A stretch of 64,000 nt of DNA from Russula earlei (Eukaryota > Basidiomycota > Agaricomycetes > Russulales > Russulaceae), in assembly GCA_025769875.1 (NCBI GenBank), contig JAGFNK010000147.1, positions 48,058 through 112,057 of the forward strand, in the 5' to 3' direction. The notes below the pieces were generated by a model. That model did no database searches. It was not told the DNA's origin and saw nothing but the letters and a program-made list of their open reading frames with translations. Shown here piece by piece: positions 10,987 through 21,758 of the stretch; position 1 is the first letter of the stretch; each line of letters starts with the position of its first letter. A program made the position numbers and the translations under genes.

Positions 10987-13900
10987 GTCACCGTAAGTTG
11001 TGGTGGTGAGGTGCAATCGATGATATCGATATCGATGGCATTGACATAATGACAGGATCTCGGCTTCCTACTTTCCTAGCAAGTGCTACTTGCGCACAGA
11101 AAGCTAGCGCAGGCCTGCGGAAGGAAAATAAAATAAAGTAAAGGTTGCACCGCCGACGGACACGCTTGTTTACGCAAGCTTAAAAGTTTATTGTGTTCTG
11201 GTAGGAGATGGGAGTGGGGCACACCCCGAACCCCTTTGGGCGAGACCGTTTTCCCTCACTTCCTTCCAACTTGACACGGCCGAGTCGGCTCGCCCGTGTC
11301 CTCAGTCCCATGATGATGGATGGTGAGAAAACATCAATGCCGATTCCCTGTCGTCGGTCCTGCCTGTCGCTGTCGCGTTCCCATGTGGGCGCTCAGGCTC
11401 CATGCTCCGCCCCCTGTCTCTGTCTCATCATCTCTCCCTCCCACATGGATACGCACATGTGGACTGTCGGTCGTTCCAGTTGCGGTGGTCCCGCTGCCTG
11501 AATCATCGACCGCGTGCTCTACCGTCTAAACAGGCCGCTTTAGTCATGCTGCGTTCGCACGTCAGGCGGTATCCATATCTATCCATAATTTACGACCAGA
11601 TGGTGGGCGGTGACTCCGCTCTCCACACACACCCCACCTGGAGCTTCACGCCTGCCTTTGCCGTTACCCTGTTACAAATCCCTCTACGGTTCGTCGTCAA
11701 ACAAACTTTTTTTTTTCCCTTACAGTAGGAATGCCATGCGCCCGTCTCTGGCGACGCGCTGCGCCACCGCCTTGTGGTCCGAGTTCTTTCTCTCCCTCGC
11801 TGGCATGACTGTGTGGGATGAGGTCGCGTGCGCTTTCGGTCGGCACCAGCGCCACTGGCACATTTGGCCTCTTGCGAGCGATGATGATTGGGGGTTTCCC
11901 CATCATTCCAGCTCGGAGTACAAAGGTATGCCCAAGACCCTTAGACCCTTTTCGCATGGCGTTGGAAATATAGCCTTTGACGTCCGTCCCACTTGCCGCC
12001 CGAATGAATGCCCCTCGAAAATGGCATTTCGTTTATTTTATTTTTTTTGCTTGCATTTTTCCACGAGGCACCACGCCCGTGAGTACGGTACCTACCATTC
12101 GGCATTCGGCAATATTGCCGTGATGGGGCTGGGATGCTTTCTTTCATTCCACTGACAACAGCGACCCATGTCCCTCGGCCCGCACTCGCAGCGCTCGCAG
12201 GAACCTTACCCTTGGTCCTTCGCACGAGTGATTCCTTGTCCGACAGGGGCTTGACTTCGACATATCTTGCAGTCACAAATTCAACTTTCTCGCTCTTCAT
12301 CACTTCACTTGACAAACGTGGGCGACACTCTAAACGGTGACCCCCCTGTGTCCCGCTGCGCCCGTCTGTACATCGTTCTCGGCCTAGAATTCATATATGA
12401 ATATACGACGCCAGTTTTGGAACGCGCCGCCGAACTGGCTTTCACCCAAGTTTCCAGACGGCATCCTTTCTGTCTCCTTCACGTCGAGTGCTCACGCCTC
12501 CGCGGGAAAGGTTTCTGCAAGCGTACGACATATCTGTGGAGAGAAGCCTCCCCTGGTCTTGGCTCTTGGTTGGCGACGAGATCGAGGTCGTCGGGATTCG
12601 ACATGCCACCGTTATGTCCGTTGAATATCGCTAATGGGCGACGACTGCACATGCGCTCGTGATGCAGGAACGGCATCTTGGTGGATTCCTCGTCGGCCTT
12701 CCATCCACACTTTCGCCGTCATATGGTTTCGTCACATCTCGGCCCGAACTCTCGCTCATTCGCACTACACTACAGATACCCGGAATACGAAAAAGACGTC
12801 GGGACTCTTTCTTTTTTTTTTCACGACATCATTATTATTATCCCGGAGACCGAAGACACCGAACATCCCATGATCAACTAGTCTATAATTTTAAACAGCC
12901 ACCCAGGTACCTCAGATGAACCTGGCCGTAGTCTGAATGCGGTATCCCTTTTGAGTAGGCAAGACCACGAGCTGCAAACGCGTCGCTGCGTGACATTCTC
13001 TCAAAGGTCCTTATGGTACCACCTCTCTTGCATCCCGTCTTGACTTGTTCTTCCCGCCCGCCATCGGCACACACGTATCTAATGAAATGCGCACCTGACT
13101 CGCGATTTGATTGGTTCTTCACGGCGGTCACAATGCTTCTGACGACCCCATTGGCTCACATGGACTCTGGAGGAGACAGTACGGGTTGTGTCGTGTTGAG
13201 GTGCAGTAGCCGACTGCCAACTGCTGAAGCTTCCAAGAAGTGACTTTCCCCGTTCAGCCACGGCAAGGAGCAGCAAGAACGGCACATTGGAAAAATTTGG
13301 CTATTGACATCTCGTGGTTTAATGCTGTGCTTCGTTTTGATCGTGCCCGGTGCTGAAATGTCGTCGTCCTGAGGTGGGACCTCACCTCGGATTGCGCCCG
13401 TTCCAAAAAGGAGAGAAGGTCGATCGATCATCGGTGTCCCTGTGTTACAGTTACATAGAAGGACGCAACAGCACGACATGAAATGCTAGCAGGCAATCGA
13501 TGGATGCCACCATTCGCCATCAGGAGTGAGGGATAGGATGTGGCTGCCAATGGTGGACTCGGAACTTTGAGGGCCTGTCGATGAGACTGCCGTATTTTTT
13601 TGTCTTGGAGATGGTGCTTGACACCATATACGAATTCACTGACAGACAGAAACATGAAACCATCATGAACCGGATTTCATCAATTTGACAGATTGAGGGA
13701 TATCAATCCAATCGTGCACACATCTTGCCCAGCTTTTGAGCGCCGCTCCGTCGAGTTGCTTAATGCTGCTGCTGAGCGCTATACCATATAAGCGCAAGCT
13801 CGGCGAAAGAACGTTCTCATGCGATAGGGTCGTGATCATGATGTAGATGTATGAATGAAACCGTCGTATTTTGATCGAACGCACGTCGGTTGCACCCAAG

Positions 13901-14753
13901 GCCCGACCGCCAGTGGTTGCCAATGCAAGTATATACAACCAGGTTCAGACTTGCGTCAGTCGCGGGCCATATGTAAGTAGAGGTCGATCGATCGCTCGCT
14001 CACCCATCACATACCTGGAAACGATTGTTCTCTTGATTGGAGGACCCACTGTCAAGTTTACGCCATTCGTCGTCCCGTCCGTCCGTACCGCGAAGGTGCC
14101 CCTGAATTGGACTCCATATTACGTGTGGGTGGCGGATCATATCATATCGTCGTGTGTGCTTGCGCAAGGGTCCTTGGCTGCACGTTCAAGCTTCACCGTA
14201 TCCAAGTCCCTCTGATATTGGGAGGAGGGCACTTGGCTCTATCGTGTTCCGTCGCCCCCCCCTCCCACCGTTAGCTGGCGGAGTTTTTAGCACCCAGGCA
14301 GGATTCGCCTTTCTACCCGCTTGCCGTCATGAGTGAAATCAACCCTATTTTCTTATATTTTTTTCTCATCGCTGCCAGATTGGCCGCCCGAGCCCTTTGT
14401 TGCTCCCACGAAGCGTGACAAATCTGTGACGCGCTTTGGTTTTGTCTCGACCCGTCGGCAGTCGTTCAAGTTGCCACCCCTCGCTCGCCACACACCCCTC
14501 CGAGGGGCGCTTCTCAGTCAGGAGGGGCCGGCGATCCCACCTTACTGCCGTCTTTGTCCCAATCTTGCGCCCAAAATCAAACGTTCCCACCAGGAACCTC
14601 CAGCTACCCCCCGACAAACTCATCAAATAATCCATGTCCCCAAATCGGGGTCTTTTTTTTTTTGCAACCATTTGCACCCGAGTTTGCACCCGAGTTTGAT
14701 GCCACTCCGCCGAGCCTCCAGCCTTATCTATCGTTGTTGTGCGCTCTTCTCTC

Positions 14754-14779
14754 TTTTTTTTTTTTTTTTTTTTTTTTTT
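14754..14779 (+). repeat. Poly-T tract (T26)
   Basis: An uninterrupted run of 26 T on the + strand, inside the gene-poor region. No retroelement body is visible beside it. Confidence 0.95.
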
Positions 14780-16957
14780 CACTGCCGACCGCCGTCCTTA
14801 CTGTACTGCTTATGAACGGTAACGCTCGTTTTCGTTTACCGCCGACTGCGGACGTCGGTTCCGAGATTTCCACGGAATAGTGAGCGTCGCAAAAGTTCGC
14901 ACAGCGCAAAGAAAGGCCTATGACCGGTCCTGATCGTACTGAACATATATCCATGGCTGCGCGGGAAGTATCTGTTTTTCCCGTGATCGGCTGACCCCTT
15001 CCCTGACTACCGCCTGCCCTGCTGAGTATCAACTTGACATCGTTTCGAAACCGACGCCTGGCAATTTCCCATGTACTCATTCAGAGACAACATCTGGGAA
15101 GCAGGCGCTGTATGTGCGCACCAGGACTTCCTATCTCGTCATACCGACCTTACCACTCCTAGCTTAATCTTAGCACCCAGCTCGCTTGCAGTCACTCTCC
15201 CCCCCTCTTATAGCCTGGCGGTTTACCCACCAAACTCAGTTCTTCAAAGCAGTTTCCGGGAAAGGAAGAAGCGAAGGTGCCTAGATGTACACCTAAGCCG
15301 ATAAGGAAATCCATTCAACGTTCAAGCTTTGCCAGACATCCCCCGCCCTTGGAATGGGCTGCCCTGTCTGAACCTGACTCTGTTTGTGGCCTATTGCTCT
15401 CGTTACCAGCATGCCTCTCGCCATCTTCTCGCGAGGTGCATGGCGTTAATGAAACTTCGCTCCCTTGGTAAGGAAGTGGAGCGCGTCGATACGGTGAAAC
15501 GTCGTGAGAAGTCGCCTCATTCAGCTTGCGAAATTGCCACGGGTGTACTTGACTCCTGTCAAGGGGCATGGCCCGACTGACCCGAATGAGGTGCAGAGAG
15601 GCAGGGCACCTCGCGAAATGGGCATGAACCCCTAAGGATAGGATTCATTCTTGCGGCGACAGCACATCGACGTCCACGAGACAACTCCACAGGACCCTCA
15701 TAACTCGACGCAAGGTTGACGATAAGTGACATGTCCCATGTAAGACATTCTGGGAAATGGCTTTCGCATACGCGCCGCCCATTCTCTCATCATCGCACGT
15801 TCCGAACTTGCCCGGAAGTGCTCTTCGTTTTTGGCCATGTCCGAAAGCTTTCCGTGTCGCACAGCACAATCGTCCGCGAATGGGAGGTGTCGGAGCGAAA
15901 GTTCGCATCAGAGGCCATCTTGGAAGATGTCCGGAATAGGCATGCATGCGGCCGGGTGGAACTTGGGTGCTCCTCCTACGAAAAAGGCTCGGCCCTGGGA
16001 GAGCCTGGGCGGGGCTACCGACCGATCTGATTTAGTCACCGACCTTGCGCCATTGAAGCAGGCCCCGCTCAGGTGTTCATGCCTGCTTGCACGCTGTCTC
16101 TCAGGTGCTCCGCTCAGGCTCAGGTGCTCACAAAGCACCGACAATCCGGCAACCCAATCCGGGCCGATTCACACGTCTTTGCTTTTTTGTTTTCCGTCCT
16201 CTGCGCTCTATGCGCGCGTCAGTGCCCCTGTGCGGCACGGCAGCAGATGGGAACCATGCGCTGTTCTTGGTGGTCAGGTCGAAATGGCATAATGAATGGA
16301 CTCGCAGGGGGAGGCGCAACAGATGCCATCTGTCCAAACCTGCGACACTGACGGCTGTGCTCTTCTTACCTGCCAATACCGGCCGTAGGTGGTAGTATAT
16401 GGGCCCCCCCCTCGTGTGCTGTGGGAACCTCGCCGCTGCCGCCGTTACACGCCGTTCCGAAAGTGGCCGCGCTAGCTTTCTCTTGGAAACATGTTGACAG
16501 ATGATCGGGGCTCGTTTGCCTACGTTGTACGTTTTTATTTATTTCTGTCCTCTTGGGAGTCTCGCGCCTCGCGCCTGCCAGTTAAGCTTGCCTTTTGGCG
16601 TTCGCGGGAAACGCCTGAATATAATGGGAGCGCTGCACGCCGGATGCCGTCATGAGATTGGCGCGCGCCCCGAACAAGCGCGCGTTTCCGCAAACGGTGC
16701 ATGGGAAATGTTGGAAAGTCGCCCACTCTTGGACATTCGCTATCTCGAGGGGACGGGGGGGTCACGTATCCCTACGGGCTCTGATGCGCGTGTAGGAGTC
16801 CGGCGCCACGTGTTGCTCGTACCTTGTACACCGTTTGTATTTTTATAGTTCCGGACGGACGCCACATACACGCACGCGTCTTTTTTTTATTCTTAGATGG
16901 ATGTGTGTTATAGCCCCTATGCCCCCTGCCTGCTGCCCCGCCCGGCAAAGCCTTCTG

Positions 16958-16982
16958 GTTCGTTCGTTCGTTCGTTCGTTCT
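16958..16982 (+). repeat. GTTC microsatellite
   Basis: About six tandem copies of a GTTC tetranucleotide, ending six bases before the perfect palindrome at 16988. Confidence 0.9.
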
Positions 16983-16987
16983 CGGTG

Positions 16988-17009
16988 TTTGAGATGAGCT
17001 CATCTCAAA
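16988..17009. repeat. Perfect 22-bp palindrome
   Basis: The sequence is its own reverse complement, with arms TTTGAGATGAG and CTCATCTCAAA and no spacer. Possible roles are a binding site for a dimeric regulator or a cruciform; neither is shown. Confidence 0.85.
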
Positions 17010-17538
17010 GTAAGATGAACGTGACGGAGGGAGCATGTACTGTTTTCACGCCGTGAAAGACGGGCGGCGACATGATGCGCCATCACATGAGCACCTGGTC
17101 GGGAGACGTGCACGTCACACCTCTGTCTGTTAAAAAAACCCACCAAATTTTTACGAACGGGGGTTCCTTCTTTCTTCGATCAAGTTATAGAGAAAAACAC
17201 ACGCGAGGAGCTGCGAAAGCGAACGGAGCTTGCTTTCCCTCGAGTTACGTGGCGCCGTCCGACCGTACCGACCGCCCGCGGAGATGGAGATGTGGGCGAG
17301 AGGGGCCCTGTTTTCCCTCATGCCTCCACTCCACCCACCCACCCCACACGTGTTTACCTGATAACTATCTGCACACTCACTCTGAGCTGAGGGGTGCGGT
17401 GCGAGCGAGAAAAAAGCAAGATAAGGCAGGGCACTTGTCGCGGCTAGCTCCCCTCAGTCCCGAGTTGCCCCACGCACATTGAATGATATATTCTCACTCT
17501 GATGGAGGGCAAGTCCCGCCCCATCCCAACCCATCCAA

Positions 17539-17558
17539 CCCCCCCCCCCCCCCCCCCC
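17539..17558 (+). repeat. Poly-C tract (C20)
   Basis: Twenty consecutive C on the + strand, preceded by a CCCAACCC-like stretch. It could form an i-motif, or a G-quadruplex on the other strand. Such runs are also prone to length errors in sequencing. Confidence 0.9.
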
Positions 17559-19034
17559 AACGCACCCATCAAATGCGAGGCGAGGGAGCGCCACACGTTA
17601 CTGTGATACCGAGCAAAGCAATTATCGGTATCGTGCATCTGGTTCATCTCATCGCCCTTGGGCGACTAATCCTGTTCGGACCGAGGGTCGATTGTGGTGT
17701 CTGAGACACCGCGTTCCGTTTCGATCTTAACGGGCTCTGGTCGTTCTGTTTCTGGTGTCCTGTCCTTGGGAGCGGACCTTGCTTCTTCTGAAAGCTTTCC
17801 CCTTTTTTTTTTTTTCTTCTTTTTCCTTTCCTTCCATAAGTTTGCCTGCTTGTCGGTCGGAGGCGGAGGAGCGGAGGCGAAGAATGGAGCTCCTCGCCCG
17901 TCAACCTCGTGTTCATGGTTTTTTGGTTATGTCAGATGCTACCTTGCTGCGTGTTTGCGTCTCGCACAAGCGCCCACCGAAAGCGTGGTGCGTGTAAGCG
18001 TGAGGGTGTCTTTACTGTGCGCGCAGTTACAATGAAGATGGAATGGGGGACGTTTTAATTCCAAACGGGATTCCGTCGGGTGTGAAAAGGTGCCCCACCA
18101 TATGGGTGGGTGGGGCAGGGGGACGTGGAGTGGAGTCTTGTGCGAAAATGGACGCGGATTGCAGGCTGGCAGACCCGGGACCCGTCACGGGGTCATGTCG
18201 GGGCTCCCAACCCAAAAGCACAAGTCAAACGTTTACAAGTGCACCGCAACTTTTTTTCTTTCTTTATTCTTTTCGTAGGGTTGACATCACACGCACATAT
18301 CACAGCGCCAGTGTAATGTAATAACGACCACGAACCGTTTCCTTGGTTTAGCGTTCAGCGAGGGGTGGCGAGGGTGGTCCTGTGACCCCGTTCGGTCCTA
18401 CCACGCGCCTCCTGACGAGAACCGGGCGGACGAGGATTGGAACTGACTGGAAACTTCCTCGGCGGAGCGCCAGCGCGGGAGCGTGGTTCTGGTCACCTTT
18501 CAATTGACCGAATGACCGTCCTCAGACCGGGACCTCAGTCCAGTACGACGTACAACGGCGGACAATCAGACCCAAAACCAAGGTCAGAGGCAACAGGTTA
18601 CCAGCAACAGCCCTAACTGAAATATCGAAATTAAATTAAATTAAAAATCCCGCCCCGCCCCGTCACCTAACTACGACGACGAACGACGCAAGGGACCATC
18701 CCAAGTGGCCGTGGTCGTCCGTCCGTCATTGTCGCGGCCCACCCTCACCCGTGTCTGACTCTACAGCAAGTGTCGAAGCTCGGTGTATCGCGCTTTTTTA
18801 TTTTATTTTTATCTTTTTGTCTTTTCATTTTATTTTTGCTCTCGGTTCCGGTTCCGGTTCCGACGACGACACACACCGGCTTGGCCAAACTGTAAGGAGG
18901 GAAAAAACCGGAGAAAAAAAAACCGGTAGTCGCTAGCTAGCTGCACCACGGTGGGCCCCCTGGCGTTGTGGTCGTGTTGGTCGTGCCTTTCCCCCTCCCC
19001 TCCAACGCACACCCTTCCAATCCCGGTCCCGTGG

Positions 19035-19059
19035 ATGCCATGCCATGCCATGCCATGCC
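19035..19059 (+). repeat. ATGCC pentanucleotide repeat
   Basis: Five exact tandem copies of ATGCC, 59 bp before a second microsatellite. Confidence 0.95.
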
Positions 19060-19118
19060 ACCATGTCAAACGGGTCGACGGGGGGTCGACACGACACGGC
19101 GCCCGCGGGCCCACTCTA

Positions 19119-19145
19119 CGTCCGTCCGTCCGTCCGTCCGTCCGT
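19119..19145 (+). repeat. CGTC tetranucleotide repeat
   Basis: About six and a half copies of a CGTC/GTCC unit. Together with the neighbouring ATGCC repeat it marks this stretch as simple-sequence DNA. Confidence 0.95.
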
Positions 19146-19222
19146 AACCGCTCCCCCTTTCCAGGCTGTATGAGAGAGCGCGTCGTGGTCACGATACCAA
19201 CGCGCGGGATCACCAAAAGACC

Positions 19223-19245
19223 GAGGGGGGAGGGGGGAGGGGGGA
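19223..19245 (+). repeat. G-rich run with quadruplex potential
   Basis: Three six-G runs separated by single A residues, then a further GG. This pattern is compatible with a G-quadruplex; no functional evidence is visible. Confidence 0.6.
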
Positions 19246-20623
19246 GGCGAGTCCCTGGTCACGCAGGGCAATTGCATCCAGAGCCCGACTTGGCAACAAA
19301 AGCAAAAAAAAAAAAAATGATGATGCGGGACAGGAACGCGCGCGACGGAGGCCCAGCGCCGAGACGGCTCGACGATACGCCTACGTTCGCATCGCGTCGA
19401 GCTGTGCCCTGCCCTGTCGCACGCACGCACTGCGGCAGTAGGGCCGTAGAGCCCCTGGAAGCGACGACCTCCGCCCCAATAATCCCTCACAGAGAAGGCC
19501 CCCGTCACCTCACCTCACCTCCCATCTTCGGTTTCCCACCACAGGGCCAGGGCCAGAGGCCAATCCCCATCTCATCCCGCTCCGATCTCTCTAACACAAA
19601 ATAAAGAAGGAAAAAAAAAAAAAAAAGACAGAACGCTCCCCCAAACATCAATTTGTTCCGTCGTGTGAGATCGTTTTTTGCTCGCCTTGGGGCGAGAGAT
19701 AAAACCCTGATTGATTTGTTTAATTACGAGCCCTCGCACGCGGCCCGATGGCGTTTGGTTGGTTTGATGAGGGTTCCCCACACCCCCCTGAATCAAAGGC
19801 TGCGCCCCGGAATTAGTCGGGCGCAATCCCTGCTACATTCTGAATGGCGCTCGCGGATGGCACAGATAACAAACAAACAAAACTGTCTTTGTGCGAAATA
19901 ATTAGGCACCGGCGTCGTGGGGGGCAGGTCGTGTCCTCATCATCTAACCGCTCATCGGGCTCGATCCCACGGTCCCCGAAGGCCTGGATAGGGTCTCTCC
20001 GCCCCGAAGATTGAGTGTATGGCCGTGATGTTTCCATCCGGGGATTTCAACACCGCCCGCGCCTTTGCTAAATTTTCCGTGGTTTTGATGAGTGCAAATT
20101 CCAGCCCAGCCGATTCCATGAACAGCGGTGTGTGATGGGAATCGTCGGTCGCATCTGTGGCAAGGTTACGAGCTCGACAAGGCGCTCCGAGTTTCACACG
20201 CGCACGCAGACGGGGAAGGTTTGATATTACGGATTATGAAAGAGTACGATACTCGACGGGACGTATACAGGGTTTAGCGTATGAAAATGCTTGAGGATGG
20301 TTGGTAATGGTACAGTGCAACAAGAGGCCAATGGACGAGGCTAGATGCTCAAAAGGAGTAAAGACGTTTGACGTTGACGTTGAAAGGAGTTGATCGGAAT
20401 CCGGCTTCCGAGCCGAGAAAGCGTCATTGTGGGCGGTGCGTAACTGGGCAACGACGAGGGGAGGTAGGGCGGCAAAGCTGTCCAATCAATATTGGACAGT
20501 GATGAGGACGACGGATCAAAGACGGATGCGTGGCAGGGGGTTGAAGGATAATGAAGAGAGAGAAAGGATCAAGGCGAAGTGACCGGCTCAGTTGCTTGAG
20601 GACCGGGTCAAGGAGCGGGGTGA

Positions 20624-21405
20624 TCACTCGAAGCCATACTCGACGGCGATCCGACAGGCCTCGTTGGGGTTTCTACTCGTTGAGGCGTGTTGCCTGAGGC
20701 CAAGAGGGGAAGAAAAGTCCTCGTCGCAGGCGGGACACGAATGGGCGCTGAGCGTCGAGCGGGGTGACTTGCGAGGCGAGTGGGATGATGTCTTCAGGGA
20801 ATGGAGGGGGGGGGGGGGGAGGGCAGGACGTCGGCGAAATGGAACTCGCAAGCAGGGAAAAGGGAACTCACGACCGGATCGTTGTTGGTCGAATCGCCCT
20901 CGGGGGTTTTTCGCTTTTGGCAAGGAGAAGCGGGTCGAGCTGCGTTTCGATCGGTGAGAAGAAGCACGGTCAAAGACGCGCGCCGAGTTGGGCTCGTCCC
21001 GGACAAGGAGGCGACGGACGCACCGGAAGAAGAGGTAGCGTTCTTCGAATAGACCGCGTCGCGCCAGAGGTTGACCCGACGTTGCCGGGTGCGATACGTG
21101 TCGTCGATGGACGGGTCACGGTGGCCCAAGGACGGCGGCACGGGCGCGGCACTGCTGTCCTCGGCCGAGGAGCAGTAGGACGAGGCGGCGGAGAGAGAAG
21201 AGGAAGAGGAGTCGTAGGCAGAGGCGTCCGAGTCCGAGTCGCAATAGGAGGATGAGGATATCGAGGGGATGTACTTGTGTTGAGGGGGCGGTGGGGAGCA
21301 CTCGACGAGTTGGATGATCTGGAGGGAGCATGGGGGGCGAACGCAGAGGGACTGTGGGATGTAGTCGATGGGGGGAGGATAGATATCGATGTCATTGTTG
21401 AACAT
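20624..21405 (-). CDS. Small C2H2 zinc-finger protein
   Basis: Exon 1 (20872-21405) and exon 2 (20624-20791) are both in phase 0 and encode about 233 residues starting MFNNDIDIYPPPIDYIPQSL. The middle is a long serine/acidic low-complexity region (CDSDSDASAYDSSSSSLSAA), then basic stretches. The C-terminal 35 residues contain a single zinc-finger-like motif: HSCPACDEDFSSPLGLRQHA, followed by SRNPNEAC and ending VEYGFE. Its spacing is C-x2-C-x12-H, and the fourth ligand is a cysteine about 11 residues after the histidine, so it is C2HC rather than canonical C2H2. A nuclear regulator is a reasonable guess, but the partner and target are unknown. An upstream in-frame ATG at 21516 would add 37 residues. 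The gene is preceded on its 3' side by the long gene-poor region. Confidence 0.65.
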
Positions 21406-21758
21406 TGTGGTGGTGGTGGCTCGGAGGGGCTGGGGTAGGGGCTGGGAACGGGGATCGAGGACATCTAAAGTACTCTGAGGGATGGGCCAAGAAGGGTATG
21501 CGGACAGAGAGAGCAACCCAAATTATTTCCCTGGGTAGGATCGATCGGTTAAGATCCAAATCTCGCCTTTTCCCTTTTCTGGCTGGCTTCCAATTCGGCG
21601 TGAATAAGCGGACATTTCGCGGCGCGACCCAATGCTCGAATCCGCCCATTTCTCACGCTTTTTATCCTTCCCGCAAATTTTTTCTTTTTCCTTTTCCTAT
21701 TTTTTTGTTTCCCACGATCTAACCCAACCCTACCCTACTACCAAACTGCTGATCCCCC
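21406..21758. other. C2H2 promoter / MKT1 3' flank
   Basis: This 353-bp interval lies between the start of the C2H2 gene and the end of MKT1, both on the minus strand. It contains T-rich and C-rich stretches on the + strand but no further gene. Confidence 0.4.

Larger units (their letters stand above)
10987..20623. other. 9.6-kb gene-poor region, simple-sequence rich
   Basis: I find no exon chain, conserved domain or tRNA-like box supporting a gene here. Open frames of up to ~220 codons (for example 11610-12155 and 18951-19604) have compositions typical of GC-rich non-coding DNA and run through homopolymers. Recurrent T-runs, C-runs, tetranucleotide repeats, a palindrome and a G-rich run are listed separately. 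The region lies between the divergently oriented upstream flank of thymidylate kinase and the 3' end of the C2H2 gene. It could hold long non-coding RNA, an unrecognised intron-rich gene or a replication/regulatory element; nothing visible decides. Confidence 0.45.

Noticed and set aside
11610..12155. 181-codon open frame in the gene-poor region
   Set aside because: Runs through T-rich tracts and has no relatives or conserved pattern that I recognise.
14754..14779. Poly-T run as the tail of a non-LTR retroelement
   Set aside because: No element body, target duplication or RT-like sequence beside it.
18951..19604. 217-codon open frame
   Set aside because: Built from microsatellites and the G-rich run; translation is low complexity only.
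20970..21464. Long proline/serine frame overlapping the C2H2 gene
   Set aside because: Same strand, different frame, over a low-complexity coding exon; the C2H2 frame is supported by its spliced finger.
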